A DNA stretch of 64,000 nt from Symsagittifera roscoffensis (GCF_963678635.1 NC_087063.1:73553617-73617616), one strand, 5' to 3'; positions 11,884 to 23,215 are shown, counted from the first letter of the stretch. The notes: generated by a model not told the origin, from the sequence alone. Made by a program: numbers and translations.

Positions 11884-12192
11884 CAGTTTCTTCGACAGAA
11901 GCATAAATAGACGAACTTTCCCCTTCATCTTGCTTTTCACTCTTCATATTCAGTTTCCCACTTGCAGAGACAAATTTAAAAGCCACCAAGTCCAAACTGC
12001 TGCTGTCTGCCGATTTCTCCTTCAACTTGGCCGTGGACGAGAGGTGTTTGGCAAGCATCGCTCGTTTGTGACTCGGGTCTATTTTGACGGGAACTCCTTT
12101 GTTCAGATTCGTCTGCTTCAGTGTAGCTTTTTTCACCTGAACTTTTTTAGTCGCTTTGAATTTCGGTTGACCTTTTTTCAAATTTAATGGAG
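11884..12192 (-). CDS. Internal exon of Lys/Ser-rich protein (chain B, exon 5)
   Basis: Acceptor TTGTTTTCAG at 12193 and donor GAAACTG|GTAAGACC at 11884 bound 309 bases, phase 1 in and phase 1 out. The product is strongly basic at first (LNLKKGQPKFKATKKVQVKK) and then Ser- and acid-rich (KQDEGESSSIYASVEE). It joins in frame to the exon at 12463-12543. Reading past the donor gives a spurious 70-residue extension ending in poly-proline. I see no catalytic motif; low-complexity basic composition suits a nucleic-acid- or cytoskeleton-binding protein, but that is only inference. The next exon downstream was not identified. Confidence 0.75.
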
Positions 12193-12462
12193 CTGAAAAC
12201 AAATGGCAACGTGTTCACCAGTTTTGGTCATGAATTTTTGCAAGATATTTTCAAATTTTGAAAAAAGAAACAATTCAAAAATATATTTTTCTTAAATTTA
12301 TTCGACCAAATTGTATGTTAATACTGATAAAAGATGTTATCATCTGTCGGAGTTGGCATGAAAGATATCCTCCTAAAAATGAGTGATTTGTTCAGATTGA
12401 ATTTTAAAATCGCGTAAAAAGCCAGAAAAATCGAAAAGTTAATAGACATTCACATTACTTAC

Positions 12463-12543
12463 ATTTAGGCTGTTGGCTTTTTACAATAGGATCATCATTC
12501 TCATAGAAGTTGTCATCTGGCAGCTTCGGCAAAGGTGCAAATA
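12463..12543 (-). CDS. Small internal exon (chain B, exon 4)
   Basis: An 81-base exon lies between acceptor TTTTGTTTCAG and donor CCTAAAT|GTAAGTAATG, both close to consensus. Phase is 1 in and 1 out. It encodes VFAPLPKLPDDNFYENDD and then PIVKSQQPK. It connects in frame to the exons on both sides, which is strong support despite its size. Confidence 0.75.
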
Positions 12544-12833
12544 CTGAAACAAAATACACGAATACTAAACTTCGAAAATCACGAATCAAAACTTTTCTCA
12601 ATCAGGAGTGAGACAATTTTTAAAGAAAAAAAACTATTACATAAAAATATTGAAACGCTGTTCGGAAGAAAGGAAAATAAATAATTGCATGATAAACCGG
12701 TAGTAATATCTATACTATTTTAAGTTCCATTTTAAATTAGCAGAAAATTTTTACGGCAAATGTTAATAGTGTTTTGTATAAATTAGTTTTAATTGATATT
12801 ACTCGTATGAACTTGGGGGTAATTTGGGTTGAC

Positions 12834-12959
12834 CTTTTGGGGGTAACTTGGCCTTTGTTTTCTGTGAAGTGATCCAGGGCCGGGGTCCTTTGGGTCTATC
12901 TGGAGTCCCATCCTTGGAGTTCGTCTCAAAGTCCACTCTCTTTCGGGACCCAATGCTAC
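12834..12959 (-). CDS. Internal exon (chain B, exon 3), Pro/Lys-rich
   Basis: Acceptor TTGTTACAG at 12960 opens a frame reading SIGSRKRVDFETNSKDGTPD and then RPKGPRPW. The best donor that keeps phase 1 is AAAAG|GTCAAC, giving 126 bases. A second choice, CCAA|GTTCAT about 20 bases further, also keeps the phase. The exon is notably richer in G+C than its introns. A competing frame on the same strand (12789-12986) is open but does not fit the neighbours' phases. Confidence 0.65.
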
Positions 12960-14605
12960 CTGTAACAATTGATAACATTCAAACAACTCCTTGTACTTTT
13001 TTCAGAAAATGCGGTTCAATAACAGAGTCAAGAGCAAGTTTAAATTTTGTAGCTCACAAAAAACTAGAAACTCAGTGTTTTTTTTACTACTACATCATAA
13101 AAATAAGCTGCGTGTTAACGTTTGGTTTTCTTCATACAAAATAAGAAAACACGTGAATTAGCGACATATCACTAGCTCTCGGGTTTTCTTTTCTCAATTA
13201 AGAAATATAACAGTAAAAAAAGTTTCAACAGTAGAGTTTCATAGAAAATAAAAAATAGATTGGACTCTAATAGTCTGTCTCTCTAAAATTTGAAAACAAT
13301 CGGTTACAATTGATTAAAAATGGACTTGAAATTAATAATTCTCAAAGAGAAAAAATCAATTCTCACTCGTTTAAATTTAATTATTATCAACCGATTTTTA
13401 AAGTCCATTTTTAACCAATTACGAAAACTTTATTCCCTTTTTCTAGTTTTTCAATATCTTTCAGCGAGCTGTTTTTATTTGTTTAAATTCTTTTTAAACT
13501 TAAGTTTAGTTATTTGATTCTCTCACTCAATCTTGCATGTTTCTTGAACTCAATAACATTTCTATGAAAAGTTACATTATCTTTTATAAATGCAGGAAAT
13601 GGGGTTGTGGAGCGGTAAAAAAGGACGTGAAAGCTGCAAAAACAATGCGGCCTTAACGAGGCTACGTTCTGGAAAATCAAGCTGGGTAAAACACAAAGGT
13701 CAAGTTCAGGCCGCATAATTTAAAAAAAAACTAATTAACTGGTATGTAAGTCGCATGATTTGGAAGTAAACATTTCACATCTACAAAGAAATAACAATTT
13801 TCATGGATTTTATGAACAAAATATATCAAAAAATCGTTTACAATGAAAAAAAACGAAATATCATTGATATTATAATGATGGGCTATATTGGATTTTTATG
13901 ATTTGGAAGAACGAATTATAATGGGTTAAAAAACCAATACACGGTCTTAAGTTTCCACGATAATTTTACTAAACAAATATCGAATTTAACCCATGAAACT
14001 TTCATACATTTTCATACTTTTCCGGACTGTTTTGTATTGGACTGTTTTGTATGGGTTTGTTTCCTACAGACACGGGCCACAGCTATACTTGAGAGAATGG
14101 TATTGAACAATCAGTAGGAGTACAGAATAGAAAAATTAAAAGATGCTTAAATTTAATTTTCAAAAGTTAATAAGGTTCAAAAGTTACATTGCTTAAGCAA
14201 TCATCATTCTCACGCTGAACTCGATTACAGGTTGATGCTCAACTCCTACGGATCCCAAACCAACAGCGGGCGCAGGCATGTTGGCTTGAGGTACACCATG
14301 AAGTTTATGACTAACATTATCTACACAAAATCTATACAGCGCTATTAATTTTTATATCAATATATGTCATTTTTTGAACAATTCGTATCAAAGTTTTTTT
14401 AATATAGCAAGACATTTTCATATCTTTTTTATTTTGCGAAACAATCGATTGTTGATATAATTTTTTTACAATAGTTTTTGTTACTAAAGAAACTGAATAT
14501 ATTCTTAGACAGAATACACAAAATAAAATCCTTAAAACAAATGAGATCCGGTGAACGCAGATTAAAAAAATAGTTTGCATTCGAGCCTGAATTGTGTTCA
14601 ATTGT
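12960..14605. other. Intron-like AT-rich stretch
   Basis: No exon was found. A short duplication GACTGTTTTGTATTG/GACTGTTTTGTATGG is at 14026-14056. Otherwise the stretch is low-complexity AT-rich sequence. Confidence 0.5.
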
Positions 14606-15325
14606 ATCCCGCATCGGAGTTCCATGGATAGTAATCAATTATTTTGAACTTTCGTGATCTGTCTCAATAAATTTCGATAAAAATGGATTATAATCGATTA
14701 AAAATGGATTATAATGAAACTATTTTTTTATTCAATAAAATCCGAATATAATCGATTATAATTGATTAGAATCTATTATTTTTGGAAAAAAAATGAAACT
14801 TGTTTTCGAGACAAAATAATCCATTATATTCAATTATAATCGATCATAATGGATTTTTTCGGGAGGCTAGTCATCAAATATACAATTTTTTTTCAAAGTT
14901 ATCGGATTTCCTGTTTAGTGCAGTCGCTACGCATTAGGTTTTTAGGCTTCATAAAATGTTGCATTTCACTTCTCAATCTTTATAGTTTGGTCTTATATAC
15001 CCTGTTTACCCTTCCCTGTCCCCCCCGTTTTCCTCCCCGTTTACACCGCCCACCCGTTTTCCTCCCTGTTTACACCCCCACCCACCTCCCTGCCAGTTTA
15101 CCACTACCGCCACAGAAGACTTTGGGCTTTGGGGGAGGGGGAAGTATGACCCCCAGTTTCTACGCCCCCTCCCCAGTTTACCCCTCCTCAATTAACCCCG
15201 CCCCTCATCTTAGTTTAACCTCCCCCCCGTTAAATTTGCCACAATAATGGATTATAATGACAACATTTTATACAACATTTTTCCATTATAATCGATTATT
15301 ATCCATGGAACTCCGGTGCGGGATT
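14606..15325. mobile_element. Non-autonomous DNA transposon with ~40-bp terminal inverted repeats
   Basis: The left end (14606-14640) reads ATCCCGCATCGGAGTTCCAT, then GGATAGTAATCAATT. The right end (15283-15325) read in reverse complement is ATCCCGCACCGGAGTTCCAT, then GGATAATAATCGATT. The interior has no transposase gene: it carries several palindromic ATAATCGATTATAAT-type motifs next to the ends and a C-rich segment at 15001-15240. It sits in an intron of chain B between exons at 12959 and 15815. I did not find a clear target-site duplication. Confidence 0.75.
15001..15240. repeat. C-rich low-complexity tract, G-quadruplex/i-motif prone
   Basis: Many CCCC runs are separated by GTTT or TTTA. 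They arise from a degenerate GTTTACCCC(T)CC repeat that resembles tracts at 44215-44345 and 39545-39665. Open frames here (proline- or glycine-rich) are artefacts. Confidence 0.6.
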
Positions 15326-15370
15326 GCTAAACTGGTCAAAACAATTATAAATGACATCTGCAACCTCATC

Positions 15371-15762
15371 CAAATTGATTAAAAGCTTTTCATGCGCAGG
15401 TTTTGTAATAGCTACATTCAAGGGAATGACATCTGGGAAACATTGTTTGGTACTTTGCAAAATTTCGTAATTCGGATAAAAAAAGGAAAAAATTTCAATT
15501 TTGCGTTTTTTGGTTTGATTGTTTCTTTTTAAATTGATACCTATTTAGCTATAACCTAGTAAACTAACTAATTTTATTGAGTATAAAAACAAACTTGTAA
15601 TTGAAAATTACCTAAGTTCGATACAATCGCTCGAAAGAGACATCACTCGAAAGGCTGAAGAGCCTATTTAAAGTTCTGCCAATTTGATGCTACTTTCATG
15701 GATAAGTGTTTAGAGCTATGACTTTGTCAATGTACCAAATTGAAAATAAGTTTATTATTACT
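15371..15762 (+). repeat. Dispersed repeat R2, copy 1
   Basis: About 390 bases match 60269-60658 in the same orientation. Landmarks include ATTAAAAGCTTTTCATG, AATGACATCTGGGAAA, CATTGTTTGGT, GATAAAAAAAGGAAAAA and ACCAAATTGAAAATAAGTT, with modest divergence. There is no coding potential. This copy lies in an intron of chain B just before the exon at 15815. Confidence 0.8.
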
Positions 15763-15814
15763 GTAAAACCACATTAGCATCTCTTTTTTCACCAAAAACG
15801 AAATTTAAATTTAC

Positions 15815-15975
15815 CTTGACGAGCTGAACTTTTCCCCCTTGATGATCTTCCTCCCCCTCCCCCTCCCCCAGCCCCTCCACCCTTGCCCCTTCTGTTAGTC
15901 CCCTTGCTGCCACCTCTCGAAGTGTTCACGCCACTACTCTTCGAACTCACTTCACTCCTCGACGACATCACGCGA
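15815..15975 (-). CDS. Internal exon (chain B, exon 2), Ser/Arg/Gly-rich
   Basis: Acceptor CGCTTTAG at 15976 and donor CGTCAAG|GTAAAT at 15815 bound 161 bases, phase 2 in and phase 1 out. It encodes RVMSSRSEVSSKSSGVNTSR followed by RRGKGGGAGGGGGGGRSSRG, a short RGG/glycine-rich tract typical of disordered RNA-binding segments. It links in frame to the exons at 16436-16906 and 12834-12959. Confidence 0.75.
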
Positions 15976-16435
15976 CTAAAGCGGTGTGAAATGATAAAAC
16001 AGCTGGTGCAAATGTTCGAATATTTCCAAAATGAGCAAAAATTAAAAGCATAAAATTAAGAGCATAAAAGCTTTGAAAATCTAATTCAATCCAATATAAA
16101 ATTTTGAGCTCTTAAACTTAAGACCAAAATGAAAAGTTAAGAATTGTTTTTAGGTCCCCAATATGGAACTTCTTCTCTGTATTTCATTGGCAACTATGAT
16201 TCAATTCGGGAGGACGTGTATGGTTTGAACAAAAACGAGATCATGTAAACAATTAAATGAGCGATATCAGTTCAACACAAAAAAAACCTTCTCTCGTGGA
16301 AAAAAGGTCCCAATTTTAGCAGTCAAATTTCCATTGCTAGATTTGGCAAAAAAGTAAAACCTTTTAACTCAAGTGTCTGAAAATCTGATTAGAAATCTTG
16401 TCGTTATAATGCACTAACCGTTGTAAAAATTTTAC

Positions 16436-16906
16436 CTCGAGTTCGTGTCACCTTTACTCGATCGTACAGAAGACGACTTCGGCGTCACAGTACCACTTTT
16501 GGTCGGACTTTTCCGTGCCGAAGATGGCTTCGACGCTCTCGGTTTTTCCAGTTTTTCAGACTTCTCTGCACTTTTTGCTACAGATTTGCTAGAATTTTTT
16601 CTCTGTGGAGATTTAATTGTAGACGTTGATTTAACTGTTGGTGATTTAATGGCCTGCGTTTTCGCTTTTGGATCCGGGTAAGACTTATTTTCCGTTGGTT
16701 TTTTACTACTATCAATCGAGTTTTTCGATCGAGGCGTTTGCTCTTTTTGTACTTTTTCAGCAACTTTCTTCGGACTTTTAGAGCGAGGTTTTCCCTTTTC
16801 GCCAGAAGCAGTTGTCGCCGTTGATATTTCAGCCTGTTTTGACGACTCAGAAACATCTTGTTCGAGTTCTTTGGTGGGTGTCGTGCTCTTAGATCTTCTT
16901 CCCCGT
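16436..16906 (-). CDS. Internal exon (chain B, exon 1 seen), Lys/Ser/Pro-rich disordered protein
   Basis: A strong acceptor (TTTGTTCCTGCCTTTTAG) lies at 16907 and a donor TCGAG|GTAAAA at 16436: 471 bases, phase 2 in and 2 out. The 156 codons are highly basic with repeated S/T-P and K-S-P motifs (KPRSKSPKK, AIKSPTVKS, ARKSPTKSGTVTP). Such SPTK/KSPK repeats occur in many phosphorylated chromatin- or microtubule-associated proteins; I cannot assign one. The upstream exon supplying two codon bases was not found: the exon at 17558-17721 has no phase-2 donor, so this chain and the one ending at 17558 may be separate genes or alternative forms. Confidence 0.75.
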
Positions 16907-17557
16907 CTAAAAGGCAGGAACAAACATTTTATGCCAACTTAAGGCTTTTTTAATAAGGAGCAAGTCTGAAAGCTTACGACTTATTTTGTAAAACGCTCAA
17001 CAATTTCTTGAAATTTTTGAAAAGAAAAAAGTGACGCAGAAATTTGAGAAAAAAACATTGTTCGACATTTCAAAAGTCAAAAAATATATATAGTACAAAA
17101 AAGTCAAGACCAAGTTAAACTCAAAAGAGGTTTGTTTTACATCAAGTCAAAACGTCTATATTTTAGCACCAAAGTTTGATTAAAAAAATAAGATATAGCG
17201 ACAAAACATAGCCAACAGACTTGCCAACAGTTGAGACGTACCAACAGTTGAAAACATGTCAATAAAATTAGGAAATCCAAAAATGATTACAAAAAGGAAA
17301 AATTGTATGGCTTTAAAGTCTTTTTTATATGGCCATTTTTTATGAAATGCAGCCAATTCGAAAAAGCAACAAAATCACAAAAAAAAATTGTTCGGGATTA
17401 AAAGTCTGAAAAATATCGCTCGCCACAATTAGGCAAAAATCCAGGTTCGCTTGTTTCGGTCTCGAAATTAGTCTGAACCCAAAAAACGTATTGTCATTTT
17501 CTTGAATAGTAAACCTAAACGGCATTTTTTTCTTTTTACTTTTGTTGAATTTTTTTG
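16907..17557. other. Intergenic or intron sequence
   Basis: AT-rich. No exon with suitable phase was found. The minus-strand open run at 17340-17525 lacks usable splice sites. Confidence 0.45.
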
Positions 17558-17721
17558 TTATTTCATGTTTATCTGAATGTGTTTGTGCCTGCTAGGAACA
17601 AATGTCTTGTTAGGGGGTATGGTGACGATGTTTCGGATGTATCTGATCTTCCGCTTGGATTTCTTCGGCTGCACAGCTTTTAGAGTAGAACTTTTAGTCG
17701 GTTTCTCAATTCTGCTTCGCT
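17558..17721 (-). CDS. Terminal exon of Ser-rich protein (chain A, exon 3)
   Basis: Acceptor GCTGTTTTAG at 17722 begins a 164-base exon in phase 1 that runs in frame to TAA at 17558. It is very basic: RSRIEKPTKSSTLKAVQPKK, SKRKIRYIRNIV, then PPNKTFVPSRHKH. The phase matches the donor at 18330. No good donor precedes the stop, so this is the most likely C terminus. The motif PTKSSTLK resembles PTKSGTVTP in the exon at 16436-16906, perhaps from an old exon duplication. No close polyadenylation signal was spotted. Confidence 0.65.
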
Positions 17722-18329
17722 CTAAAACAGCTGAAACAGTTGATGTTGGAATACTTCAAATATCAACGGCGGATCAAAATTTTGAGCAAAGATCAATTTT
17801 TGATAAACTTTCTTGCTAGTTCTTATAACCAAACAATAGTTGTCAAGGATTATTATCGGAGAAGTAGGGATTTTTTTGGAAAATTTAGAAGATTACTAGA
17901 CTAAAACCCTGCCCGACACATGAATTGACCTTGTTTGACCTATGTATTGACTTTGGTCGACTGCAAGTATTGTGAACCGTTATAACTTGGGTCGATAATG
18001 AGATCTACCAATTCGGTCGATACATAATTCAACTACCTCCATCCGGTAAACAGTAAACAAACCACTTGGCTGAGTTTTTAAGGATCTTTTTAATTATATC
18101 CCCCTCGGGTACCTAGTAACGAATATCCCCCTATAAAGAAATGTATCAACGGTTAAACATATCAGAATTTTACACCTAGTAACGAATAACACCCTTTTTG
18201 CAAAAGGGAGGATCATAGTTAAAGAGATCTGTTTTTAAGAGAATAATAATTTTTCTGCGCTTTTCGACTATTTTTTCTCTGTGATAATGTTTTTGGGTAA
18301 TATAAATGCTGAAAATTCGTTTATCTTAC

Positions 18330-18593
18330 CTTTCTTCAACTTGAACTTCGAGCAGAATTTGATTTCTGCAGGCTTTTCAAACTTGACGTCATTGTAATAC
18401 AGCAGCATGTCCATGTCGTCTTGAATCAGGTACTGAGGTCTTTCTAAACTGGACCAACTGACCAAGGTCAGAGGTCGCAACATTGAACCCTCGTCGAACC
18501 CAATCGCTGCTGACCCCGAAGCAGAAGCGTCACTAGCCGAAATGCGCTTCACAAACTGCTGCGCTTTGGCTTTCGAATAGCGTCGAAGAAAAC
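18330..18593 (-). CDS. Internal exon (chain A, exon 2)
   Basis: Acceptor TTTTCCCGGCAG at 18594 and donor AAGAAAG|GTAAG at 18330 give 264 bases, phase 1 in and 1 out. The product starts FLRRYSKAKAQQFVKRISAS, contains LVSWSSLERPQYLIQDDMD, and ends KFCSKFKLKK. This is the least repetitive and most domain-like part of chain A. I do not recognise the family. The frame continues from the exon at 18887-20655 through a split glycine codon. Confidence 0.8.
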
Positions 18594-18886
18594 CTGCCGG
18601 GAAAATAGAACAACACAGTAATTAAGGACTAAAATTGCATCTGCCCCCAAAAAAAGAGTTAAGGAGGAGAATTTTAAGTTGGTTCTAATCTAAAATTTTC
18701 TGCCAATCATTGCAGAGTATTTTGCAAGCGGCGAAGATCCATTTTTATTGAAAAAATCAATCAATGAAACCAAATATCTCTACCTAAATCCATTATACCT
18801 TAATCTAAGAAGAAAAAAGCAACGTAATTTGCTAAAATAAACTATGTTGCGATGAAATCCTAAATCCGATTTCGTATTTCACTAAC

Positions 18887-20655
18887 CTGCATTTGGTGGT
18901 AAATGTCTCGGCTTTTGAAACCGAGCTAAGTTCTCGTAATTCGAACTATTATCAATTACAGTATATGTATCGAGAGGTCTTTTCAGATCCCAGGGGTTCG
19001 CTTTAGCCGAAATCTCGTGAAGCGTCAAAATTGTTGTGCTACTCAAGGAGTTCGTGTCTTGATGGACGTCCAATTTTGGAATTACTGATCCAATTTGTTT
19101 CGGCTTATTGCACTTAGGCGATTGAACAGCGATCAAAATATCCCACTGAACGTTCGGCCGAACCTCTTTGACCTTTTCAGAGTCGCTATCCAATGGTGAA
19201 AGGTCAAGTTTGGGAACTAAAGGTTCAATGTCCTTTTGAAGACGTTTCGAACAGAAGAATGGATCGCTTGCTGTTAATGGTTTTGAGTTAAGTTTTCGAA
19301 ATTTATGCTTATGGTCCCCGCAACGATAATTCGTCTTACTTGAATCGTCGGCGAATGGACCTTGATTGCCGATTTTGTTGTAGTGATAACTTCTGCAAGC
19401 AATGCAATCATTGCTATCAAGACTCGAATTACCTTCGTTTTTATGAACCAGAAGGTTACTTTTGCCCTGATAAATCGGTTCGCATGAACTAGTTTCGCTT
19501 TTGGCTCCAATTGGAATCGGAAACACTTTTCCAGACCCACTTGAATTGAAAACACCACCGACGAAATACGATTTTTCATTCGTATGGTAAGAGTTGAACA
19601 TTGTTGAGTCCAATTCAGATTTAGAACACACGTTCGACGTTGTTGCATAATTATTTGTATCGTCGTCAACTTTTGACCTTTTCTCATTAAAAGCGAAACT
19701 TTTTAGGTCTGTTTTGTTGAAATTTGATTTCATTATATCAGCGGAAGCCGAAAAAGTAGTATCGCAGCCAACGTCGGAAATATAGCTAGAATTGAGTCTA
19801 AGGTCTAATGAGTTCAACTGATCTTTGGCGGATTTTATTTCAGTCGCAATCGTTAAACTTGAGTTTAAACTTGACTGAGGTCTTGAAACGTTCATATAGT
19901 TTCGAACTAAATCAGGTTCCGAAAACGCCGAACTTTGTTTGTTTTTCGTGAAGCTTGAAATGTTGTTTTGAGACGAAAATCCGTTTACGTTTGGTCGACT
20001 TTTACTCAAAGTGGAAACTCCAAATCCGTGGTTCAGACTCGAGTAAGAACTGCTTCTGCTGCGTTCTTTTGATGACGATGACGAGCTTCGTGGCTGTATT
20101 TCCATTTTTGGACTATTGTTCACATCGTCAAAACCCGAACTAACACTCGTGTTGCTTTTCCAATCGTGTGCCGACTTCGAAAAGCTCAGCGAACTTCTCT
20201 CACTGACGTTCGGGCGGCTCAAATAGCCGACGTGGCTCTTTGCCGAATTTAAATTTTCAGAAACCCCTAAACCATGTCTAGTAAAGTCGTTGAATTGAAA
20301 GTTCTTGGAAATTGCGTAATCGGACTTCATTACGTCATAAGATGACTCATCGATGTCTTTTTCGACTTCAGGCGGCTCTTGCTCCTCTTTGATCTGTTCC
20401 AGTTGTTGCGAGACATCATTTAAGTCGAGACCGAATGACCTTGAGCTAGCTGTCAAAGTGTTCAGCACAGGGTTGATGGTAAGCAATGGTTCCTTTTGCA
20501 CAAAGTGAGATTTAACTTCGGGTTGAGTTACTGAGGAAGATTTTGAAATTTCAGTTTTAACGACATTTTTTTTCCTTCCCGAGGAAGTTGCATTCGCTTC
20601 TTTGACTACTAGTTTGGACAAAGATTTATCATGAGATCCTTTCCCAGCTGTCGAT
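18887..20655 (-). CDS. Large internal exon of an unrecognised Ser/Asn-rich protein (chain A, exon 1 seen)
   Basis: 1769 bases are open on the minus strand from acceptor CATCTGTTTCAG (20656) to donor AATGCAG|GTTAGTG (18887), phase 2 in and 1 out: 589 codons, by far the longest frame in the window. The product is serine- and asparagine-rich and mostly disordered-looking, with an acidic coiled patch near residues 80-100 (VSQQLEQIKEEQEPPEVEKD) and a poly-Ser stretch near residue 195 (SSSSSSKERSRSSSYSS). A C-terminal segment from about residue 470 looks more conserved (PLVPKLDLSPLDSDSEK, WDILIAVQSPK). Codon use is markedly less AT-rich than the flanks. The incoming phase means it is not the first exon, and the upstream exon was not identified. 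No signal peptide, membrane span or enzyme motif is visible. Confidence 0.85.
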
Positions 20656-23010
20656 CTGAAACAGATGTTTTATACACATCTTAAGAAACTACAGATCTTG
20701 AACGAGCTCAACTGAACTATATCAAGAATATTGCATCAAGATCTGTAGCACATTTTTTGTTCCGTCAATTGAAAATGGGGCAAATCTTTGTATTCGGTTG
20801 TTTTATTTAAAAAATTTTCTCCACGCAAAATCAGGTACCAGAAATATTAATCGGACTGGATTGAGTGATATATCATATAAAAGCGCTTTCAGTCGTGATT
20901 CGAAAGAACAACCAGCGAACACATAAGTTCCACGACAGAACTCTCTCTCTTCCAAGGCCCTTGCAAAAAGAACGGTATCAGAATAAACACAAAGTTTATA
21001 GCAAAAGTTATTTTTATCATTTTGTTATTAAAGTTTAAAATCACAGCAACTTGACAAATAGATTAACTTTTAACATGACAATAGAAAGCAAAATTCTCGA
21101 CAAGTTGTTTCATTGATTTAATTGAAAACTTTCAAAAGTTCATGTTCGGTTAGAGAATTGCTTGGTTCGTCTTCAATTTACGTTTTATGAATAGGGTTTG
21201 ATATCCAAGGTTGAATCGCAAAGCTGGTCTTATTAATTTTTTTTAAAAACAAATTGTTTTTACTGCAACAAAAACAATTGGCCGGTATTGGCAAGTAGAG
21301 AAAGGCTTTGCTTAGCTCTGCGTGAATCTGTGGGGGTGTCGCCAAAGTAAAATTGCCAAGTTTTGGTTCTCAGCTTTTCTGTGGTTCCTGGAATTTTTTC
21401 CCTCCGAAATACTCGATACACTGAAATACTCTATAAAAATTGTGTATCAAATTTTCATTTTTGCGGTAGAAACGAACTCTGGTTTGCAATTTTTTAAACA
21501 AGTGTCGGTTTCATGATATTTTAGCGCTCGCTCGACTAGCTGAGTTTGTCTAATTCTTTCAAAAAAGGGGTTTATTGGTCGAACGCATTTTAATGTAGAC
21601 GTCTAGCTTGACTCAGATATCGTGGCAGAATTTAATGGCAGCCTAAATGGCACAAAAGATAATCAATCATCTACTGCACAAAATAGTGAACTTCGAAATT
21701 TTCTCGAGAAATTTTCTCAGTTTAGTTATACTGTAGAGTGTTTTCAACTTTTTTTTTGGTCTGGTGGGGAGGATTGTTTTCTATTATTTTCTGTTTTTCT
21801 GCTCTTGGACCCATTCTGTTTATTGACAGGCCACCGTCTGGCGGGTTTGTGGTAATATTTTTCTCTCACTAGCTGATAAATTTCGTTCGAATCTTGAGTT
21901 AATAAAAAATAACCAGGCACAAATTGAGTTTAGCACATGAGAGCTTAGCATAGATTTCACAAAAATAGTCAACAAACTCAAAGGCACTAGCTATCTATTT
22001 TCTAGTTTTATTCCTCTTTGTAAAATTACAGAAAAAAAACAGAAAAAAGCAACTCAAATTTAATTTAAGCAAAAGAATCTGTCAATAGATGTTCAGAAAC
22101 AAAGCAAAAAAGCAAACGGGTAAAAACCAAAGATTCAAATGGATTATATGGTCATTTTTTATTTCATTGGTGTCTAGAATTTACGCAGACAAAATTTTTT
22201 AACTGTTCAAGTGCTAAAAAAAATTAAAAATTGTCTCCGATTGAACATTTTGTGTGCCGTTTTGAAATTTTTGGTCAAACAAAATAGAAACTGTCATTAC
22301 ACCGTAACCAGTAGTACTTTTCGTAGTTTAATTTTTAATCGATTTCTACCACGCTTAAATTAGGAAAATCGAAAATTTAGAATGCTGTAATTTAAATTTT
22401 GCTCAACAACATCCATTACGACCTTGAAAAATATAAAAAAGACATACTGCATTAAAAAGAACATGCAACAGATATGAAAATAAAGTACATTTAATCCTTT
22501 TTAGTAATAGTTCATTGTTGACTTGAATTTTATGTGATACAACTTTGTAAAAAGGTCCCTCTTAAAAACTTTTTTGACCAAGATTTTTTTTCCAACATCA
22601 CCCTAAATGAAAGCAAATATAGCAAAAGTTGGGAATCAGGACCACGCTTGGTAGTTTTCAAGAATTTTATAAAACATAAATAACCTGCCTGTTTGAGCTA
22701 ACTCATTTGTAGCTTCGAGTAACATCAACAAAGCAATAAAATGATGAGGGACCGTTTTTTTAACAGACCGGTTTTTAAACATAAAAATTGAAATATTAGT
22801 TTATTAGCATAATTTGATTGTCAAACGAAGCGGCCGCTTTTTGTCAATTTTACGGTTGAAGTTAGCGTTCTAATTTGTAAATTGGTTGAAGAATGCAAAA
22901 AAAACTCGTCAGCTAAAAAAAATTCTGCTAAAAAACTTAACGCCAAATTGAGAAGTTGAGGCACTGTATTTCGCATTAAGGGCCCTCTTAGTTTCTTAAG
23001 ATACCTCTAT
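20656..23010. other. AT-rich stretch, probably intron or upstream region
   Basis: Holds repeat D copy 2 (20818-20932, inverted) and an isolated end-like motif of the array element (CTGCTCTTGGACCCATTCTG at 21800-21820). A minus-strand open run of about 55 codons near 21265-21432 follows an acceptor-like TTTCAG but has no donor. Nothing else is supportable. Confidence 0.45.
20818..20932 (-). repeat. Dispersed repeat D, copy 2 (inverted)
   Basis: Reverse complement reads CGAATCACGACTGAAAGCGC, CTTTTATATGATATATCACT and GATTTTGCGTGG, matching 8825-8935. Confidence 0.75.
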
Positions 23011-23215
23011 TGCGGAGTGCGATTTCTTTTTAAACAAGCGCGTATTCCTAATTGTCACTAAGCAGGCAATTACTGTATTAATCAATAAGAATCGAGATGA
23101 GAAAGCAAACTATCAAAATAAACAACTATTATTTATTAATTTCTTCCTTGTCTCGGTTCTGATTGGTTTACACAGTATTTGTAGGAATACGCGGTTGTCT
23201 AAATACTGCTACGTA
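23011..23215 (-). mobile_element. Stand-alone foldback MITE (family B)
   Basis: About 205 bases match, in reverse orientation, the module found in every unit of the downstream tandem array: GCGGAGTGCG at one end, GCGGTTGTCTAAATACTGCT at the other, and central inverted arms carrying AAGAATCGAGA and TCTCGGTTCTGATTGGTTTA. It has no coding capacity. Because it sits outside the array it shows that the module moves independently. Confidence 0.7.

Noticed and set aside
14849-15247. Proline-rich plus-strand frame
   Set aside because: It is a translation of the C-rich tract inside the TIR element.
21265-21432. Minus-strand run after an acceptor-like TTTCAG (residues such as FRREKIPGTTEKLRTK)
   Set aside because: No donor or matching phase to the exon at 20655; kept only as a weak candidate upstream exon.
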